A model generated the notes under the pieces. It saw only the letters and a program-made list of their open reading frames with translations. It was not told where the DNA came from and did no database searches. Shown here in pieces: positions 23,746 to 36,870 of a stretch of 64,000 nucleotides of DNA; position 1 is the first letter of the stretch, and each line of letters starts with the position of its first letter. Both the position numbers and the translations under genes were made by a program. Location: positions 11,463,608 to 11,527,607 of the forward strand of contig NC_088299.1 of the NCBI RefSeq assembly GCF_032854445.1, read 5' to 3'. Source of the stretch: Liolophura sinensis. Lineage: Eukaryota > Mollusca > Polyplacophora > Chitonida > Chitonidae.

Positions 23746-26700
23746 ATGGAGAAGGAAGTATCAACATCCATTAAACTGTTTAACCAGATTACAGACGTAA
23801 GCCTATCAGTCACACAGCATGTACAGAATCTTATCCAAAAGGTGAAGAATGGAGACATTTCCACATCAAAGGTAAACAGGCTCCTGCTGTATTACTTTCT
23901 GACAACAATACTTTATAATGTCTTTATAGTGTACTTTTGAATGCACTACAGGTATTTGTTTACCTTACACAATTTAAAGCTTTTACATTCAGTTCGATGT
24001 GTATAGAAGTCTGACAGTTGAATTAACTCGCTTAGAACTATGTCATATACATGTAGGCAGAAAATTTATTTCGGCAATTTATAAATACATGTAGATAGCA
24101 AAATTGTGAATGAAAGCAGAAATAATTGAGCTAGATGTGGTTTCAGATATGATCAGTGAAACACTGTCTGTCAGTGTATGGACATATGCACTAGTTAGTT
24201 TAAATTCAGAATTCATAGAAAATTAAGCCTGCAAATGAATAAAACATTATTATTTGTGTAAGTGAAATTTGAAGCAAAAACAGTTTGTTTTATAAAACAC
24301 TTTGTTTTGTGATATTCCATTATGAGCTCAGAGGGATCACGTCACAACTGTTATGACTCCTACACGACACTATGTCATACAAGATGTCATTTATGATGTC
24401 TTGCTACAAGTCTGTGAAGGCCTACAGCTAGAAACATTCAACATTAAATGTGCAAACTTATCATACTGATTTGGTCATCATTTCCACCTCTCACTTGTGT
24501 AATTTATATAGTATTCAACCTGCACTGCGCAATATGTCACCAGGATATGGCTGAAATATTACCTGTGTGGTGTTAAGCCATAATCATTCATTCATTCATT
24601 CATTCATTCATTGACTCTGCAATGTATCATCTATTTATCCCATGGATGTCAGTATTAAAAAACTTATTAAGAAACTTATGTTTCAGCTTATCGATATGCT
24701 TAACAATCAAGACTTGTGAAAAGAGAGACATAAAATAGCTTTTAGTTTGCTATCGTGGGTTCATCTTTAATAAGGAATATAAGACAACAGTGTACAAACT
24801 TTTCAAGGAGTAGACAGTGGTTAATGATGCTTGCCTTTCAGTGACTTTGACACACAAGTTGCAGGTTCAAAACTGGCATTGGGCAGGGAAATTGTAGCAT
24901 TTTACTGCTCAGACTTGTGTGTTTGAGGACAGCTTGTCTTCCACCAATGCGGCATGCATATCTGTATGTCACATGTGGGAAGTTAATCAGTAACTAGCCA
25001 GAGTGGGGTTTTTTTCACTACAGTTCCCTCTATCCAAGAATCTGACATATGACCAACAATCAAGGAAATAAATACAAACTTTCCATGTTTAGTAAATTGT
25101 TGTACATTTTCATTCATTTTTGTACAGGGAATAAGTTTGTTAGAAGGGAAATATCAGATGTTGCTCAGTTACCTCACCAATCTTTCTCTCCTGATGCTGA
25201 GGAAGTCTTCAGGGGAGTCAATCCAGGATGATCCAGTCATAATGAGACTTGTAGAGATTAGGACGGTAAGCCCATGTTCATTAAACGTTACTGTCCTATG
25301 CAGATGATGGAGCACTGCATGTAAACAGTGTAACATTTTGCTGCCTGGCTTTCTCTACCCATAAAGCTGACGAATGTTCTGGCACAGGCTCCAGGATCAC
25401 GATGCGATGTTAGACTTACGTAAGTCAAAATTTCAAATCACATCAAAATTGTTGTTTTTCATGTTACAATTTTGCTTGACTACGTAAACTGTGTGTAAGT
25501 TATCGTACAGTAAATTTTGGAAAAGAACACTTCAGTTGAAATTTAATGATTGAATTTTGACTTAAGTCTAAGATTGTTTCATGCTCGAATGAAAAGTGTT
25601 TTGATGTGGCCATATATGGCCCCTACCGTCATGATATTCCTGAAAATACTGCCCTGTGGAATTTAAAACCCAATCATTCATTCATTCATATGCCCATTGT
25701 AGCTAGTTGGAAGGCTGTACTCTGTGATACTTTGAATGCCAGATAATTGTCTAGCCTAAAGACCCAAAGGGTCCGTATAACATGAATATGGGATGGATTG
25801 GTATGTATAAAATGGTGCTTGTATATATTGGGCGTGTCTGAGTCATCCGTAAGTGGGAAGATCTTCCAGCAACCTGCGGATGGTTGAGGGTTTGCCCCTT
25901 GGCTGTGCCTGGTTTCCTCCCACCATAATACTGATTGCCATCATATAAGTGAAATGTTCTTGAGTATGGCGTAAAACACCAACCAAATAAATAAATAAGT
26001 TAATTTATAAATTGAGTCATTGACGAAAAATGATGGCACTTTGGTTCGACGAAACCTGGTTTCTGTAAAATATGGATTTCTCAGATGAAGTATAACAATC
26101 ATATGAGTAAATCAATGAATTAATGAGTCCTGAATCTTGTTGAAAATCGCACAGGTGCTAGAGAAAATACGTCCTATAGACCAGAAGTTGAAGTATCAGA
26201 TTGACAAACTGCTGAAGATGGTGAGCACAGGAGCTGCAGGTGAGCAGAGTACTGTATATGTAATTTTCATATAAATACATATCCGAAGTCCTCAATAAGT
26301 TCAACCACAGACATGACTCCATGTTTCGACATAACAGGAATGTTAGTTTATTTGGACAGGTTATTTTATGATATTGACGATGTTCATATGTGAAGCAACC
26401 TGAACAATACATTTTAATCTTCAAAATGTAGTGAATTATGTTTCCAAATTGCAAGTTAAAGTTACTTTACTGGTCAAAGTTTTAAGCATTCGGGCTAAAT
26501 GTAATTAGTAGTTTCAAGATTAGGCCTAAATATAATTGTCCAGAGCATGAGTCTGTGAAAGCCAGCCTTGTTAAGGTATAGTTAGGCTCATGATATTTAG
26601 ATATGTGTAAAAGTTGAAGAATGTACTCTTTTGGCCGCACCAGGATTTGAACTCTCGTCTCCATTTCAAAAATCCATCATTCAGCCAGGTGAGGAAATTC

Positions 26701-28016
26701 CAAGAAACTGTTGCTAATATAACTAGTGGAAAACTGCTCATGTGACATTTAAACACAGCAGACATCATTCTGTTCTCATTGTAATGGTTTGTACAGTTCA
26801 TTCACCATACTCCTTCCTTACTTCCTTACACGTGTCGCTCCCCATGTTCGCTTTACATCTCTGCCACCACTACACATGTTTGACCTTTGGAGCTTGTGCG
26901 ACAAAAGGTGGACTCGAGTTGGCATATCGTCACCACTGGTGTACAAAAGTACGTCCTTGCATGGACCAATAATCAGTATCCATCTATAAAACTCAAGTGA
27001 TTGTTCGAATCATGTTGAACATGATTTAGATAAAAAAAAAGTATTAACGAAAACAAAGGTTGAAACAGAGATCTTGAACTTTCTGACATCACTTGACACT
27101 TTCTGCCTCATTTCTGTGACTGAAGGGACCTTAGCATTGTTCAAGATGTCTGTACAAAATTTGATAAAAAACTGAATGTAGGGAGCAACACTTGCGCTGC
27201 ACTGAGTATGTTCATTGACTCTGATCTTCATTTCATTTTTCAGGAACAGCAGACCCTTTAAGATTCAGACCGAATCCCGGAAACTTGATTAGTAAGGTGA
27301 ATCAGTTTTTAGATTTCCACAATGAGTCAGACAGTGATAATCACTGATACATTGATAAAATTGGAGCAGTCTTCTTGCTGATTCATGCTGTCAAAACATT
27401 ATTATCACTACAGCTGACTGGCCCCAGACCAATGAGATAATCACAGCATAATATTTGATTTTTAAATCTTTACATATCTGTAGGACATAATTTATTTTTT
27501 GTATGCTCATATCCAGTTCTTTGAAAAAAAAAGTATGATGCCTTATTTTGTCTTTTTGATGACGCTGAAGGTACGTGTTGTTGTTGTTGTCCTGTTTTTG
27601 TTTTTTTTTATGAGAGGAGGTTGCAAAAAAAAAAAGACAGCTAAAAACTGGGTCAGTGATATCTTATTTAAATCGCTGCTTTCTTTGTTACAGCTTGATG
27701 AAGCAGACTCTGCCAGCGATTCTGATGAGGAGGCCGAAACGCGATCCAGGAGAAAGTCTGATCCACTCAAACTTTATGTCCCTCCCAAGCTGGCTGCTGT
27801 TCATTATGGTAAACCCACTAGTATTTAGAAAGTACAAAATTATGTGATATAAACTGATGTCTTATGTGGAATAAATAACAGGAATGTTTAATTTTCATGA
27901 TCAAACCCAATTCGTCCAGATTTGGGTGAAGTCACAGACACTTTTGAGCCACTTCAACATGTGTGATATTCAGGACCACTTTAGAACATATTTATTGTGG
28001 AAATTTGAAGAATGAT

Positions 28017-28075
<59 letters not shown>

Positions 28076-31000
28076 TACACCATAGAAAGGAAATAAAACA
28101 GCCAAATTAATTATGGCATTTTGGATTTTTTCTTGTGTTTTCTTAGAGACCACCTTTAAATAAAATATCCATTATCTGAAAGTCCATTTCATGCAGATTC
28201 CAAACATGGTTATTGATGGTTTTTTAATATGTATTTTTTCTTGCAGTGAATAAAAAGCAAAAGGCTTTCTGGTTCTAGTCTGGACCATTTTGGACATAAT
28301 GAACGGTGAAGCACACTGACATCACAGATTGATATTTTGGTGCTAAGCACACTCTGACAGTTATATACGTGTAGATATATATAGTTGTACATACATGTAC
28401 TGTATATTAGTACATGTAAACATATATATGTATTCTTGATGAACTTAGAAACGTAGCAATTAGTGGATGTTTAGCAAGTACATGTAGAAAGTATTGATGA
28501 CCCATCACCGTGCTTCAGTGTGCTTAATATGGTCGAAAAAGTCGAACTTCGATCTTTATTTGCATTTTTTTTAATGTAAATGTAAAACTTGAAAACTATG
28601 TTTGGAATCTGTAATGAAATGGTCTTTAAAGAGTCTCGCCGAGCCATTACAAGCTTTGCATCCACACCTGACTTAAGGGAGATCCATGTAATTGTTACAT
28701 TTCTAGATGGAGAAGAAACCCAGACGGAGAGAGAGCAGCGGTTACTGGAGAGAGCCAAAAGGAAAGCTCTAAGCAGTAGTATGATACAGGACCTGAGACA
28801 AGAGTATAGCGAGGGCCCACAGGAGATCAGGGTAAGTTGAGCACAAATTTGAATCCCACTACAGCATTTGATTTGTCAGTCATGCTGGCTTCCCCTCTGC
28901 CAGCAACCCATGGTCATGGGTTTCCCTGGGTTTGTGCCTGGTTTCCTCCCACCATAATGCTGGCCACTGTCGTGTAAGTGAAATATTCTTGAATGCAGTG
29001 GAAAACTCCAATCAAATAAATAAATAATTACATAAATTTGTCAAATTCAGATGCAAAGACAGCTTATCCAATGAAAGAACACTCTGTTATTTTCTGTCTT
29101 TTTTTCCCTTATGGATGCTTAGTTCCTTTTATTCTAAAAAATTTGTCGATAAAATTTTTATTCATATTCAAATGAAATCAACCTGTACATGTTAAAGGGA
29201 TTAAAAATTCCTACAACCAGACATGTGTGAAAAACCTCCCAAATATGGCTGCCAAAAGAAGACAAATCTAACAGGGCATCAGTATGACTGGAAACTAGGC
29301 ACAGTGATCACAGATGTGTAAAGCACAGAGCACTTGCTACATACAGGTACCATGTAGGGCTGTTTTTGTGATGTGGGCCTCACTTAAATTAATTTAGAAA
29401 AACTACTTTTGTAAGGAATTTTTTGTGTTTGTTTTTAGGAGTCAAGAAATTTGCATAGACTTAAAGATGACAAGAAGACAAAGGAGCGAACTGAGTAAGA
29501 GTTTTATATTTTATTATGTTTGTTGAAGCCAGCAGCAACTTGTGTCAGCAGACATAAATAATTGATGGTTTCATTTTTATATGCCCCCATCAATAGGCAG
29601 CTCAGGCCAAGTCCAAAACGGGTTATGTTGGTCCAATTTTGGTCACATGTTTCTTGATCAGGAAACTATGTTGATTGTTTCCTGGATTGGACACAAGCAT
29701 CTGTTTCCTGACTTGGACACAAACAACTGTTTCCTGAATTGGACACAAGCAACTGTTTCCTGAATTGGACACAAGCAACTGTTTCCTGAATTGGACATAA
29801 GCAACTGTTTCCTGAATTGGACACAAGCAACTGTTTCCTGAATTGGACACAAGCAACTGTTTCCTCAATTGATTTATTTTTTTTATTTATTTTGTTGGTG
29901 TTTTACGCCATACTCAAGAATATTTCAATTTTTTGATGGCGACCAACATTATAGTGGGAGGAAACCAGGCAAAGCCTGGGGGAAACCCACGACCATCCGC
30001 AGGTTGCTGGCAGAACTTCCCATGTAAGGCCGGAGAGGAAGCCAGCATGAGCCTGACTTGAACTCACAGCGACTGCATTGGTGAATTGAACACATATAAC
30101 TCTTTCTTAAATTGTACACCTATAACTGTTTCCTAAATGGGAAACCCTAAAGAGTTTCCTAAAAATGCATTTTTTTTTTGTGCTATTTATATGCAAGTAC
30201 ATATGTTACTGTAAATATAGGGAAAAAATAATAGTTTGTGAAGAAATCTAGGTAGGTCGCTAAAATTCAAATGTATGAAATCAAAAGTTTATTGTTTGCT
30301 GTAGGAAAGGTTGAATGCATGTAATTGGGAAGCAGTGTGTTACATTTGAATATAACAAACATGTATTGGATCTAACCAAATCCATGTGATGACCTGTATA
30401 AGGCATCGTGGAAGCTGTATTGTGGAAGCTGTATAAGGTACTGTGGAAGCTGTATTGTGGAAGCTGTATAAGGTACTGTGGAAGCTTATAATTATGTCAT
30501 ACTTCAGTCATTGATGTCAAATAATTGTGCATATTCTGACCAGCTCAGTAATTAATTAATTAAACCATTTGTTGATGAACAACAAGTACATGTAATCTAT
30601 TCTGTCTATATATTGACATATAAATTTGGTTTTAAGTTACATCATTTCATGTATATTGATTTGGGACATTGCTAGGCAGATATGTGGTATGTAAAAAAGT
30701 AGGTATGTATTAGTGCAGTAGACTGTCTGTAGACAAGATGTTGTATTAAACATGCGCAAATAGCCTATAACAACAACAACATGTGTATTGTACATACATA
30801 TACATTTAATTAAACTTGTTAAAGAGCACAGTGATGCATAGCAACAAACTATGAAAAGAAGCTGATCTGTAATATACTTTAGTACATACACATAATTACT
30901 TTACAAAAAAATGAAACTTCATTGCTAAGGTTCATTTCCACGCAACGATGCTTTTCTGGTCTACTGGCCGTGGTCGGATGTTGTCAGGGCTGTAGCAGGG

Positions 31001-34000
31001 GAAAATTGTGACGGCAACTGTTGTTGGAGGCATTTTTATTCAGTAACTGAGCTACTCAGTGTCGGACTCATCTTTCACAGAGTGACTAAACTCTGATCTT
31101 GGCAGGAGGTGTGGTACTGTATCAAGACAGTCACCTGGCGACATGTGAGTTGAAGCCAAGCTCGGACTTTGTCGGACATCATGTGACACGCTGCCTCGGA
31201 TTAGACAAGACAGATTAACACTCACTTGAAATGTTTGTATTACAAACCACTGTCGGCATTCAGAAAATAGAGAAGAGTCGGTTTACTGAAGGCAATTAAC
31301 ATTACTATCAAATGGAGCAGAAAATGTTGTCGATTTTGACAAGATGTCGGTTTATTAAGGTGTCGGTGTTGAGAGAGTTCACTGTACTTCCATTCCACGT
31401 AAAATTATCCATGGCAGTCCACGTGTTTATATAATTGCATGTAAATGCCGGAATGTGTGGATAGCAAATAATCTTTCATATGTAAAGTCTAGAAATACAT
31501 TTGGGTATCTTGTTTATTAACAAGTATTTGAGCGTACTTGTGTGTTGGTGGTGGTGGTGCAAGTGGGCATGGGGTGGGAAGATGGGTGAGGTGTGGTACG
31601 TGTATCGCTGTATCATTACATATGGAATAGTCATGGTTTATTTGCCCTCCAGTGGCCCAGGTATGCCAATCACCAGTTATTTGTGTCCTGTACAGTGTAT
31701 CAGGGCTGGTTAATAGGATGATGTGGGCCTATCGGTGGAACATGGGCTGTCTGATGCTGGGCAATGGCTCTCACACAGCACACATTCTAGTCTCTACCCC
31801 ATCCTGGCCTGATTTACCAACAGTAGAAGTGGCAGTGCCTCCTAATTTAAATGATTGGGTTTGGGACATGGAATCTACCTGAACATGTAAAGGGTACATT
31901 GTTCTACTTATATGTACTGGCAAAATTTGTTCAAAACAAAAACAAATTTTGAAATAGATGAGGAGATATGTAGGAGACACAGGAAAGCAAAACTACAGCT
32001 CAATGCATGAAGTGCATGTATTTTACATGTACTCCACATGTGAAGGTCATTGTGTGATTTACTGTCACTGACACACCACCAGATCAATAATCCTAAGGCC
32101 AATTCAAAAGATGATGTTTAACACAAACCACCAAAGAATCAAGAAAGTTTTTAAAGTATGAAATGACGGATTCATGCAAAGAGAAGAAATCGTCAAGAAG
32201 TTTGATGCAGGATTCACTCTTTCATTAGTTTTGTTGTGCACCAACTTAAGACCATTCTAATGGGCCATGCAACAGGTGAAGATCTGTGGAAGGAGAGTAC
32301 GTCTGTCATTGATGAGGCTGGCTTGCAGCTGAAGAATTTGCTGATGTTAGGGAGTGATGGACCGAATGTCTGCATCATTGTCTGGCGTATGGTTAACAAA
32401 AGTGTTTGAACTGAAGAATTGCGCAGGAAGTTGCACATTTCCAGTGCTGAATAAGTTAGTGAAAGTTGTTTTGGCCCTGCCTACAGTGATGTAAAAATGG
32501 CATTTTCAGTAAGTAACAAAAGTGTTACCAAAGACAGGGTAAGCCCAAGTGAGGTTTCAATTAACAGCTTTCGGGCAACAACTGATAGCATGAAATGGTA
32601 TGGAAACCGACCAGAACATGTTCCAATTACCAAAGATTTCCTTTCTCTTGGACGTATAGCAAACATGCATTATAGACAGAGTCTGGAGGAAGAGGAAAAC
32701 GCAAAGAAAGAGAGGAAGAACAAAGAAAACGAGATAAGCAAAGACAAGATAGAGCAGAAAGAGAGGAGGCTGCCAGGATTGCTAAACAAAAGGAAGAACT
32801 TCTCTGCAGTAGTACACAACTGAAAACACAGAGAAATCACTTGCTTAAAATGAATCATTGCACCAGGTATTGCTGGGTGTGAGCAATAGCCTGCTAAACC
32901 AGGGAAATCAAAAATTGAGGGAGGCTTTAAAGAAGGGTGATATTACTGAGATTGCGGTTGTTCAGGCCATGTTTGAATCTGCACTAAAAATGATGGAACA
33001 GGCAGAGCTTAAAAAGACCAGAAGAAGGTTGAGAAGAGAAAGCTAACTATGATAGAAAACATGGTTGCTGGTAAAAGAAGAAAGTGTGACAGTTTTTCTG
33101 TTGATTCTGCAGACAAGACAATGTTGTGATCACTATCATGTGCTTTTATTGCAGGACCGGGAGAAAGGTACCATGGTAAACAATGTGGATATCATGAATC
33201 TCAACTGTGTACATGGTGTCACACTTTAGAAATTTCAGTTTTATGTTAGAGATTAAATGCTATTGTTTCAAATGGTTTTATTAATGTCCCAGAGTGTTTC
33301 ATTTATGTGTTAAGTGATTGCTTGGATCGCATTGCAGTATGATTAATGAAGCAGCTTATAATGTTAAGCTGTGACCATCCACCAACTCATGATTATGTAT
33401 TTACATCTGGCAGCCTCTGTAATTGTAGATAGGCTTTAAGTTTTGGGTTTTGACGATAGACAGGCATGTAAGCTTCTTGGACACTGAAATGTGTGATGTA
33501 ACAAGCCATCGTATTTTTACCATATTAAAATCTCAGAATTATAGATACTGATGATCTGTATTGGGACCCCACTAGTAACTATCTGTGAAGTTCATAAAAA
33601 GTGTGTTTTATTTGTAGCATTGATTGTTACCAGTAATGAAAATGGTAATATCCTGTATAATTACAAGTTACTTTAAGATGCGACTTGTTACAGGCTACAC
33701 CAGGCATAGTCAGCTGAGAAATGACCTCCCAACCCAGTATTTAGAACTTGTCTTGAATATGTTTATTATTAAAAACACTGGGTTTAGGGTGACAAGTTGA
33801 AACACAATATTTTGGGAGTTATAATTTTCATTTCGTATAATTGATACACCTAACTCCAGGTCAGTTAAATTCAGTGTCAAATTCGAAAAAATATACATAA
33901 AGAGAAAAAAACGAATGGTGATTTGATACTTTCCACATCTAAAATGACCCTTTGACTGTTGTGAGATGACCAAACAGTGTCATCATACATGTATAATTGA

Positions 34001-36870
34001 CCCTCTTGCAGTCTCACACGACACAACTGGGCCCAGGTACGCCTATACTGTTACATAATGTCAAGGCAAGAATGCACAGAGATCTTGCCATCAGTGTCCT
34101 TGTAATAACAACGTACTATGCCTGGTGTGATATAGAATTAATAATTTGGGTGGACAATGTGGTCAAAGGGGAGTAGGTGGCCAAAGTTGAGAATACATGT
34201 AATTAATAGTAAACCTGCCTGTTTGTCAAGCCGAAACAATGTGAAAATTCAAGTTCTGTCTTCTATTTTTCCTACTTTTCCAGTTTAAAAAGTCCTATAA
34301 AACTCCTATAATCTATGAAAAAAATTCCTATTTTTCCTATATTTTTTCTTTCAGTCTTGGCTGGGATGCCTGTTACAGTGATATATATATATAACATAAA
34401 GATCATATAACATTGCAAACACTAGCACTACTGTAATTTTTCAACCTTTTCGTATGTTTGCAAGGTGTTTATTGAAGCATATTGTGAAGGCATTGTACTG
34501 AGTAGACTGATTAAATTATAACTTTGTGAAGCCCTGAAATTGGTCAATCCAACCAATGTGGTTTAATTTTAAATATGTGCTTAAAGTTGATCTGTCATAT
34601 GCGAAAAGGTTGAGGAATTAGGGTGTGTCTTTGGTCAAATTTGTTGAAGATTTAGGGTTTTTTTTTTTTATACGTTTAGGGCGTATGTGCTTGCATAACA
34701 TTTATGTACATGTATTATGATCTTTTAAATTCTTTTTTCTTTTCAGATATGAAGAAGATCACTTTGTTAGGCTGTCTGTCTCAAAGAAAGAAAGGGTAAG
34801 GTGACAAAAAGATACGAGTACTATATAGATTGAGTAAACCTTTAGAAACTGTTGGTCTGCTCTAAAACTGGGGTTCTTTCATGTGTCTTTCTGCTTCCAC
34901 ACGCACGACATACAGAACATAAAGGGATACACAGTCAATTCTGATTGGCTGGTGTGAGAGATACATATAGACAAGCCCAGGCTTTGTCTTGTCGATTCTG
35001 ATTGGCTGGTGTGAGAGATAGACAAGCCCAGGCTTTGCCTTGTCGATTCTGATTGGCTGGTGTGAGAGATAGACAAGCTCAGGGTATGCCTTGTCGATTC
35101 TGATTGGCTGTTGTGAGATATAGACAAGCCCAGACTGTGCCTTGTTCATTCTGATTGGCTGCTGTGAGAGGTAGGCAAACCCAGGCTATGCCTTGTCGAT
35201 TCTGATTGGCTGGTGTGAGAGAAAGGCAAGCCCAAGCTATGCCTGCCCTCAGCTGAATTTTAGGTTTGGTACATTTATTCAAGCGTGACCAAGTCTACTG
35301 AGTTTAACCCAGGGAACCCTATCTCCATTGTCAGCCAATCAGCGTCGATTCTGTATCCCTTCGATTGCTTTAGTGTGTTTCCACATGTATTGTACATAGA
35401 CATGTCTTTAGGCAGCTGCAGTATTGTTTTGTTTGGGCGAGCGTACATTAAAAAATCCAAAAATGGAATGAAAGCAAAACTGAAAATCCACATTTTTATT
35501 GTGTCTGATATTCAGATTTTTATGATTTTCTTGTTTTTCAAGGCTTTGCAATCAATGCAAACAAGATTTTTACTCCACTGTTGCTTAGGCTTCCACTGTT
35601 TGTATTTCCAGAACGCCATGAAGCAGATGTCGACTCTGTCCGCCCTGGATGGACTCACACACTTTGATGATATAAGTGCCCTTGGAGGTGGGGGTGGTGA
35701 CCTTGAAACGGTGAGTAATGCAGGCATTCATTTCTTTGGAAGGAAAACTTTCAAGATGCAGGTTATGTTGTGGTGGGAATATTTCACAAACTTAAGATAG
35801 CTATGGACTAAATTACATGTATTATACATAAAAAATAAACTATGGTCATGGTACAAAAATGGTAAAATGGTACATTTAATGTGTGTCAGGATTTATGGGA
35901 ATGTTCCTTTAAAAATGCCCTAATTCCAAAAGAGCTGTTAAGGTGATGAACTATGAACTTCTCCTTTTTACCAACAGGGTGGTTCTTCATCCAAGAAGAG
36001 GAAATTGTCTGGTAAAAAGGTATGTGTGAAAATCGTTTATTTCTACATTTTATTGGCCTTGCTGCACCATATGGGCCCCACTGTGCATCATTGTCACAGA
36101 GTGAGTTTAGTGTTAAGTTGAAGACCATCAGAACTTAACCAGTGCAGTGGGGCCATAGTGGTTCACTCTCACTTCATCCGATTGACTTTTGACCTTTGAT
36201 CAATGAGGTCACAGGTTCCAATCCAGCTCACACTGTCTCTTAAATTTGTCTTCAGTTCTGAGATGATAACTTCCTAACTTTAAGCATATTTTTCCTTCAT
36301 ACTGACTGCATATTGGCAGCAAAGCCAAAAACAACCAACAAAAAAAAAAGACTTAGTTACAATAACATGAGGATGTATAACTATTTTACATGTAACTGTT
36401 TTTTATGGCTTTGCATTAGCTTTGCTATGTCATTTGTGGCTAATATTCCTGAAAGATGCTATATTTAAAACAAACTCCAACTCACAAACATTTTGTGAGG
36501 GTCATGCAGGCTGTTGCACCACCAGATATTGCACTTAGTTTTCTACAGGGGATTTTCCAGTTTCCATGGAAGACAAATGGTGTGAAACAAATGCAGAGAT
36601 TCAAACATCTCAGCACAGTTGTTACCATTCTAGTATCAATAATACTAGTGATTAATTTGTATATAATTATTATTAATAAGAGTCTCCCAATCAGCTAATT
36701 TGCATTTCTCAAGTAACAAACGGGCTACATGGAAATCATTAGTAATTAGAACTCATTCACCGTAACATGTCATAGCACACTGGTGATTACCAGTAACATT
36801 GGTTTTCTTACAGGGAAAGAAGAGCTTGAAAGGCAAACACAGGTCCGTGAAGAAAAGAAGACGTAATTAA
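23746..36870 (+). CDS. NGDN: Neuroguidin (Sas10/Utp3/C1D family)
   Basis: Eleven coding exons: 23746-23871, 25128-25265, 26155-26239, 27244-27296, 27694-27808, 28707-28831, 29439-29494, 34747-34795, 35612-35710, 35978-36019 and 36814-36870. All phases agree and give 314 residues (human 315). The start ATG follows a TTACAG acceptor, so exon 1 is untranslated. Residues about 5-115 form the Sas10/C1D-type helical domain, ending in KLKYQIDKLLKM; DPLRFRPNP follows. An acidic stretch (SASDSDEEAE) precedes LYVPPKLAAVHY. RAKRKALSSSMIQDL, VRLSVSKKER and LDGLTHFDDISAL are conserved. The tail is rich in Lys/Arg (KKRKLSGKK, KKRRRN), as expected for nucleolar targeting. The family acts in small ribosomal subunit processing, and vertebrate NGDN also binds eIF4E/CPEB. 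Intron 7 of the coding part (29495-34746) is 5.3 kb and packed with repeats. Confidence 0.94.
24535..24615 (+). mobile_element. SINE/LINE 3' end with (CATT)n tail
   Basis: A fragment reading 'gatatggctgaaatatta' then 'gtggtgttaagcc', with a (cattcatt)n tail. This 3'-end style is common in molluscan short retroposons. A related fragment lies at 25619-25692. Confidence 0.55.
25619..25692 (+). mobile_element. (CATT)n-tailed retroposon fragment
   Basis: A diverged relative of 24535-24615 with 'cctgaaaatactgcc' and the tail 'aatcattcattcattcat'. Confidence 0.45.
25851..26000 (+). mobile_element. SINE type A 3' half (plus)
   Basis: It begins at 'gtgggaagatcttccagcaa' and ends 'aaaacaccaaccaaataaat'. 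The tRNA-like head is missing. It lies between NGDN coding exons 2 and 3. Confidence 0.75.
26815..27185. mobile_element. MITE family 1, copy 3
   Basis: The left end contains 'gttcgctttacatctctgcc' and the body 'ttgacctttggagcttgtg' and 'ttctgacatcac'. The right end ('gtctgtacaaaatttgataa') has lost the terminal inverted repeat. It is the same family as 2148-2880 and lies in an NGDN intron. Confidence 0.5.
28021..28072. repeat. (TA)n microsatellite
   Basis: About 26 TA dinucleotides in an NGDN intron. Confidence 0.95.
28877..29033 (+). mobile_element. SINE type A, internally deleted (plus)
   Basis: 'catgctggcttcccctctgc' joins directly to 'cagcaacccatggtcatggg', skipping the 'gtaagtgggaaggtctt' part of the consensus. 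The tail is 'caatcaaataaataaat'. It starts only ~45 bp after NGDN exon 28707-28831. Confidence 0.75.
29655..29870. repeat. 26-bp minisatellite, ~8 copies, split by a SINE
   Basis: The unit is 'gaattggacacaagcaactg' plus 'tttcct'. Degenerate units resume after 30085 ('gaattgaacacatataactc'). The SINE at 29871-30085 therefore inserted into an older array. ORFs on the minus strand here are repeat artefacts. Confidence 0.8.
29871..30085 (-). mobile_element. SINE type A inserted in the 26-bp minisatellite (minus)
   Basis: It runs from a T-rich tail through 'gttttacgccatactcaaga' and 'ccatccgcaggttgctggca' to 'cttgaactcacagcgactgc'. Only the outermost head is lost. Array units flank it on both sides. 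Confidence 0.8.
30400..30490. repeat. Short 17/34-bp direct repeat
   Basis: 'gtggaagctgtattgtgg' and 'aagctgtataaggtactg' alternate about five times. The rest of 30500-32180 (NGDN intron) shows no gene; 31538-31600 is G-rich. Confidence 0.7.
32180..33060 (+). pseudogene. Decayed transposase-like relic (hAT-like C-terminal region)
   Basis: Three coding-like fragments lie in order within the long NGDN intron. The 32215-32408 segment contains GHATGEDLWKE and LGSDGPNV. 32455-32823 contains YSDVKMAFSVSNKSVTKDR, followed by RPEHVPITKDF and a charged coiled coil. 32858-33046 holds a further helical segment (NQKLREALKKGDITEI). Stops and frame changes separate them. The order and wording resemble the C-terminal part of multicopy transposase-like proteins common in fish and invertebrates (GHAT.ED, DGPNV, S..DVERAFS-type motifs). 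The assignment to a hAT-like family is tentative. It is not a host exon, since NGDN splicing skips it. Confidence 0.45.
34429..34620. mobile_element. MITE family 2, copy 1
   Basis: A ~190-bp element with ~24-bp terminal inverted repeats: left 'taatttttcaaccttttcg', right 'cgaaaaggttgaggaatta'. The interior has 'tttgcaaggtgtttatt' and 'gtgaagccctgaaattgg'. A second copy in the same orientation is at 48569-48780. Confidence 0.6.
34935..35250. repeat. 51-bp minisatellite, ~6 copies
   Basis: The unit is 'cttgtcgattctgattggct', 'ggtgtgagagatagacaagc', 'ccaggctttgc'. The length is a multiple of three, so minus-strand frames stay open (34862-35149), but they are artefacts. It begins ~140 bp after NGDN exon 34747-34795. 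Each unit contains ATTGG, a CCAAT-box complement. Confidence 0.85.

Noticed and set aside
34862-35149. Minus-strand 95-codon ORF
   Set aside because: It is a product of the 51-bp array inside an NGDN intron.
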